This document shows positions 59,621 to 64,000 of a stretch of DNA of 64,000 nt, one piece after another; positions within the stretch are counted from its first letter, which is position 1; every line of letters starts with the position of its first letter. The position numbers and the translations under genes are program-made. Under the pieces are notes generated by a model. That model was not told the origin of the DNA. It did not search any database and saw nothing but the letters and a program-made list of their open reading frames with translations. The DNA lies in NCBI RefSeq assembly GCF_003255815.1, contig NC_037677.1, positions 107,481,100 to 107,545,099 of the forward strand. Direction: 5' to 3'. This stretch comes from Theropithecus gelada. Taxonomy: Eukaryota > Chordata > Mammalia > Primates > Cercopithecidae.

Positions 59621-61769
59621 AGCCCATGTTTCAGAGGATGGTCTGGGAACTCAGATGTTCCTAATAGACAAGGAACGAATCTCCTGGTTGGCCACTTCCA
59701 GATTCCCTAGCTCGGAACACACATTCAGGTGCATTTGTCATACAGGTTCATTCTCAGGGTATGCTTTAGTTATTACTATCAGATGCATTTACTATACAAA
59801 CACCCAATCTGAAAATGGGCCCAAACGTAATAAGATGTAATAACATAAATGTAGTAATATACTCCAGATGTTCTTGATCTTTTCTGGGACATGATTCTTT
59901 TGGGGGTCTTATGGGAAAAAGTTATCGACCCATTGTGGCATCAAATGCATATTCATAATAAAACTCGCATAAAATTTTAGGGTGTTCTTGCACCCTCTGA
60001 AGCCAACCAATAAAGCACTGGGCTAGATTTACCGTCCTCAAAGAGGGCTCTCTGAAAACAAAACGTATCATAGACCTGTGTAACACAAGAAACGGTAGTA
60101 AGACTCTCAGTTGTCCGCTAAGCAGTTATTTTTTTTCTTTCTTTTGAACTCTTGGTTCTTGGAGGGTGGCCTGTTGTTTGCTAGTTCCTGTTTCGATGTT
60201 GGCTTTGTCAATTGTGCTGCTGAATGACTGTCAATCATGTTACTTCAACTGCAGAACTTGGGGACTTCCTGGAGCTGTTGTTTACAAATGCCAGTCCTAG
60301 TTTTTCTTTCTGGACGCTGTCCTCCTAGCTTTTTGGAAAGAAAAAAAAAAACAAAACAAAACAGGGCAGAAGGACAAGATACATGCAGAGAACTATATGG
60401 AAAAGGAAGGCAGCTTTTGGCAGTGGAATGAGGGCCTATGGCTCTGTCTGTGACTTGCTGGAAGCTGCACCACTTCTGTCTGGGCCTTGGTTTGCTCATT
60501 TGTTAACCGAGCAAATTGTCCTCACCGGGTCATCTCATGGGACTTTCTTCTTTTCTCTGACCTTCCAGGGGGCTAAGCTTCATTTTTATTATACACATGT
60601 GATAACAAAAAGCAACATCTTTCTTGGGTTTCCCTTGTTTTCCTCTTGCCAGTACTTTTATTTATTTATTTTTGCTCAAAATAAATAGAGGTTCGATTAG
60701 TTCCATTAATTAACTTCTACCCAGCATTTGTCTCTTGAGCCACCCCCCTCCCTCAACCCTGCATTATCCCTGCCCTTCTCTAGCCTTCTCTGTTTGTACT
60801 TCCTTGTAGATCTGGCTGTCTTAATCACAACCCAAGATCATTCATTTCATTTATTTTCCAGAATGAAAGTTCCTCATTTTTATACGAGGCTCTCTGGGCT
60901 CTATCTCCTTGTCTGGGAAGCAAGCCGACACTGCAGACATAGAGGGGAGGAGGGCACGATGGCAGCTATGTGCACTCAGGGCAGCTGGAGAAAAGAGGAT
61001 TAATTCTGAGACATGTGAAGCCTAGCCCAGGACCCAGTGTTCCAGAAGAATGCAAATAAAGCCCCCAGAGATACAACTGGAGGAGCACTTCTCTACCCTG
61101 ACTCAACACTATTAAATGCAGGGCGTGGCAGTTACAAAAACGCTGAAAAGCATCGGGTGGAATGGTCTGTGATTGCAAAAGTCTAATGAGCTGGAGTTTT
61201 CAAAGGCTTATAACTTAGGCCAAGTATAGGAGATGTGGTAAAATTTGTGTTTTGACGGGGGTTATGGTGGGGGAAAGATTTCTTGCTAGAGTTCCTCAAC
61301 GTTAATTTAGCTTTTTTCTAAATCTCAGGTGGTAGGAGTGATTTGAGCGGGGGAAAACCCTACAAAAGACAAATGTACTAAGAAAATCTTTCGAAACCTG
61401 AATTGAGGAAATAAAATCTTAGTAGTCTTTCAGTTTTTCTTGGTACATACTACAGTAAAATATTGCATCTGTTTTTTGAACTATGCTTCACATTACTCTA
61501 TGCTTGCTTTTTACCCCAGGAAAGACATGCTAGAAATGCCCCTGAAGGGTTTCTAAACATTGTAAAACCCTTACTACCCTTTCCCTCTCCCCACTTTCAG
61601 GCCCCTCAGATGGATTCATCTGATACCAGGAGCCTCTAGGGCTTAGAAATTTAGCTTTCAATCAAGAGGTATGTGAGGGAAAGTCCATCGCAGCCTGGGT
61701 GCCACAAGGTCTGGATTCCCGGTCTGCACATTCCCTACAATGCTGGGCACTGAGATCTCATATGCACTT

Positions 61770-62050
61770 CTGGCTCAGCTACTAACTTAGCTGTGTGGCT
61801 GTAGGTGACTCACTTAACTTCTCCGGGTCTGTTTCTCCATTTGTAAAATAAAAGATTTGGACTACGGAATCCCCAAATTTCCTTTCAGGATAAAAGTCCC
61901 ATGATTACCAGTGACCTGCTCAAGTTTCATTATTTCCCTCCTGTTTAAAGCACAGAATCTTGTCCACTTCATAGGGAGGTGGTAAAAGTCTATGCAAATG
62001 TGCTCAGTAAACCTTAAGGCAACACAAGTGTCAGCTATCATCATTATTAT
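61770..62050 (+). mobile_element. MIR
   Basis: Sense MIR: gtgactcacttaacttctcc, tttctccatttgtaaaataaa, then gaggtggtaaaagtctatgc. Confidence 0.7.
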
Positions 62051-62333
62051 AAGTATTCTTTATGCAGCTCTCTCTTCAAAACATGTTTTATGTCTTTTAC
62101 CATTTGTGCTAAAGTGCAATTTCCGCCTTACAGGAATTCTCAAAATTCAGGCTTTGGTTTGACAAAAGGAGACGAGATATCAGTTCAGGTAGATGAAGTT
62201 GCTGCAAATGGCAGCAGCATCTAAAATTTCTTAGGAAGCAAGTGGGCTAAGACCTACTCTTACTCCCCAGAAAGACAAATTCTTCTCAATTTCACTTAGG
62301 GGCATGAATGTTGCTTATTAAGAAACAGAACTC

Positions 62334-62640
62334 GGCCGGGCGCGGTGGCTCAAGCCTGTAATCCCAGCACTTTGGGAGGCCGAGGCGGGTGGATCACGAG
62401 GTCAGGAGATCGAGACTATCCTGGCTAACATGGTGAAACCCCGTCTCTACTAAAAATACAAAAAACTAGCCGGGCGAGGTGGCGGTCGCCTGTAGTCCCA
62501 GCTACTTGGGAGGCTGAGGCGGGAGAATGGCGTAAACCCGGGAGGCGGAGCTTGCAGTGAGCCGAGATCATACCACTGTACTCCAGCCTGGGAGACACAG
62601 CGAGACTCCGTCTCAAAAAAAAACAAACAAACAAAAAAAA
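62334..62640 (+). mobile_element. Young AluY, cercopithecoid type
   Basis: Near-consensus AluY with a perfect 14-bp target duplication aagaaacagaactc (62320-62333, 62641-62654). Bases ggctcaagcctg, aactagccgggcgagg and ggcgtaaacccg are typical, from memory, of Old World monkey AluY. Confidence 0.93.
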
Positions 62641-62940
62641 AAGAAACAGAACTCTCAAATAAGACTTTACCCAAAGAATGAAAAAGCCTTGGAGAGTTCC
62701 AAAGGCAATAATAGTAAATCTAGGTGCTTATCTTTTGCCTTCAACTGTGCATTTTCAAGTACTTTACCCAAATTAATTCATTAGTGCTCCTAAACCCACA
62801 CCAGCCATCACTTTGCCTTTGGGATGGAGGGAGGTGATATTATCTGAGCTGTGCATTAGGAGAAAGCCCCTGGGTTGACAGTCCCTCTGTCCACACCCAG
62901 TGGAATCCTCTCCTGCCAACAGTGGCAAACTCCTTTCTTT

Positions 62941-63240
62941 GTTTGTTTTGAGGTGGAGTCTCTCTCTGTCGCCCAGGCTGGAGTGCAATGGCGCTCTCAG
63001 CTCACTGCAACCTTCGCCTCCTGGGTTCAAGAGATTCTCCTGCCTCAGCCTCCCGAATAGCTGGGACTACAGGCATGCACCACCATGCCCAGCTATTTTT
63101 TTTTTTTTTTTTGTATTTTTAGTAGAGATGGGGTTTCATCATGTTGGTCAGGCTGGTCTTGAACTCCTGGCCTCAAATGATCCTCCCACCTTAGCCTCCT
63201 AAAGTGCTGGGATTACAGGCATGAGCCACCGCACCCAGTC
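62941..63240 (-). mobile_element. Alu, minus orientation
   Basis: Inverted Alu (gaggtggagtctctctctgtc ... ccaccgcaccca) with cagcaaactcttatct-like flanking duplication. It forms an inverted pair with the AluY 300 bp upstream. Confidence 0.94.
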
Positions 63241-63329
63241 AGCAAACTCTTATCTCTTGTTCTCCATTCCCAGGACTCCCATGGTACCAACTCAGTACCT
63301 TGCTCAGCATCCCACGGTATTAGAACTGA

Positions 63330-63460
63330 ATGACTGCTTATGAACTCCCTGCGGTGGGCACCTCCTTCTTTTACAGCACAGAAAATCGAAGCATTCAATT
63401 CACCCAGGGAGAGGAAGCGAAACACCCAAAGCAACACAGCTAGTTAGGGATAGGGTCACT
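63330..63460 (-). mobile_element. MIR-like fragment
   Basis: Antisense MIR-like: cttttacagcacagaaaatcg, caacacagctagttaggga. Confidence 0.45.
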
Positions 63461-64000
63461 ACCTTGTCTTAAGAGGCAAAAAATAGAAACTATCTCCCAC
63501 CCTCTCCCCTAACAAAACCAAACACTTGCACCCCTCCAAGTATCTCAATATTGCTTAAGCCTGAGTAGTATGGGGAAGATGAGGTATATAATGTTTATCT
63601 GCTCACACAGCACAGAGCTTCTGTTGCCATCTCTGAACAGCTGTCTTGTTCTGGGCAACTGTGATCTCCCTTCCTCTCCTAAACTCTTGGAATGAATCAT
63701 TCTCAAGGGAAATGGAAGTTGCAATTCCATTATTCTGTATAGAGTGAGTTCAGGGGAACGACCCTCTCCTTTTCTGTCATCTAATAGCTAAATTAACATA
63801 AGCCCATAGGCACAGGGATTCAGGTAACAGAAACCTAGTTTGTGACAATTACAACGTGAAATGAAAATGTACGTTGTGGCCCAGAAGCCTGGGCAGCTCT
63901 AGGCTTCAGATATTACCTACCCTAAAGTAGTACAATGCCTTTTACCAAGAACATAGCTGAATCAACTGTGCTTTTCACAGAATAGGCACACACCAAAATA

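Larger units (their letters stand above)
36313..64000. other. Intergenic region downstream of RBM20
   Basis: I find no splice-consistent coding exon, processed pseudogene or structured RNA gene in these 27.7 kb. In human 10q25.2 the next gene is PDCD4, which by spacing should start just beyond this window (established knowledge, not seen here). Recognised repeats are listed separately. Stretches where I recognise nothing specific are about 39900-41270, 42300-44870, 45200-46580, 51240-51680, 52000-53640, 56230-56690, 57540-58560 (except one hairpin) and 59900-62330. The open frames here are all short and mostly lie in Alu or MIR sequence. Confidence 0.75.

Noticed and set aside
36313..64000. 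Start of PDCD4 or an antisense lncRNA in the downstream region
   Set aside because: No CpG-rich promoter, exon chain or recognised coding sequence is visible; expected human spacing places PDCD4 beyond the window end.

Overview
The window is primate nuclear DNA, most likely from an Old World monkey or close relative. It is dominated by spliced-gene architecture, about 19 Alu copies in both orientations, and older MIR, L2, L1 and hAT-Charlie remnants. The youngest Alu (62334-62640) carries bases I associate with cercopithecoid AluY copies, such as ggctcaagcctg, aactagccgggcgagg and ggcgtaaacccg. The species call is an inference.

The only protein-coding gene I can support is RBM20, plus strand. 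The window begins in intron 7 and holds exons 8 to 14: 7361-7440, 9016-9685, 16991-17095, 18191-18851, 20382-20516, 27895-28016 and 32721-32831 (stop TGA). All splice phases join, and the exon lengths add up exactly to codons 601-1227 of a 1227-residue protein. These exons encode the segment just after the RRM, the RS-rich region with an intact RSRSP hotspot, a charged low-complexity tail, the glutamate-rich region and the C-terminal matrin-type C2H2 zinc finger. RBM20 is a heart and skeletal muscle nuclear splicing repressor acting on titin and calcium-handling transcripts. A 3' UTR of about 3.5 kb ends at an AATAAA at 36292 followed by GT-rich sequence.

Intron 7 holds a decayed antisense RPL7A retrocopy and a three-level nest (old L1 3' end, containing an MST/THE1-type solo LTR, containing an Alu). 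Intron 9 holds a 12-copy, roughly 47-bp C-rich minisatellite that is open in all three plus frames. Introns 12 and 13 are filled with MIR, L2, L1 and Alu pieces.

From about 36.3 kb to the end the window looks intergenic. By known human synteny the next gene downstream would be PDCD4, and I see none of its exons here. This tract contains a hAT element with terminal inverted repeats and an 8-bp target duplication split by an Alu, an L2 split by a 5'-truncated AluY, a 34-bp tandem repeat, TG-rich microsatellites and two strong hairpins. I found no evidence of a new multi-gene system. The most noteworthy local signals are the minisatellite with acceptor-like units, the 48-bp near-identical duplication between intron 13 and the 3' UTR, the hairpin at 57917-57974 and the stronger decoy donor 23 nt past exon 9.
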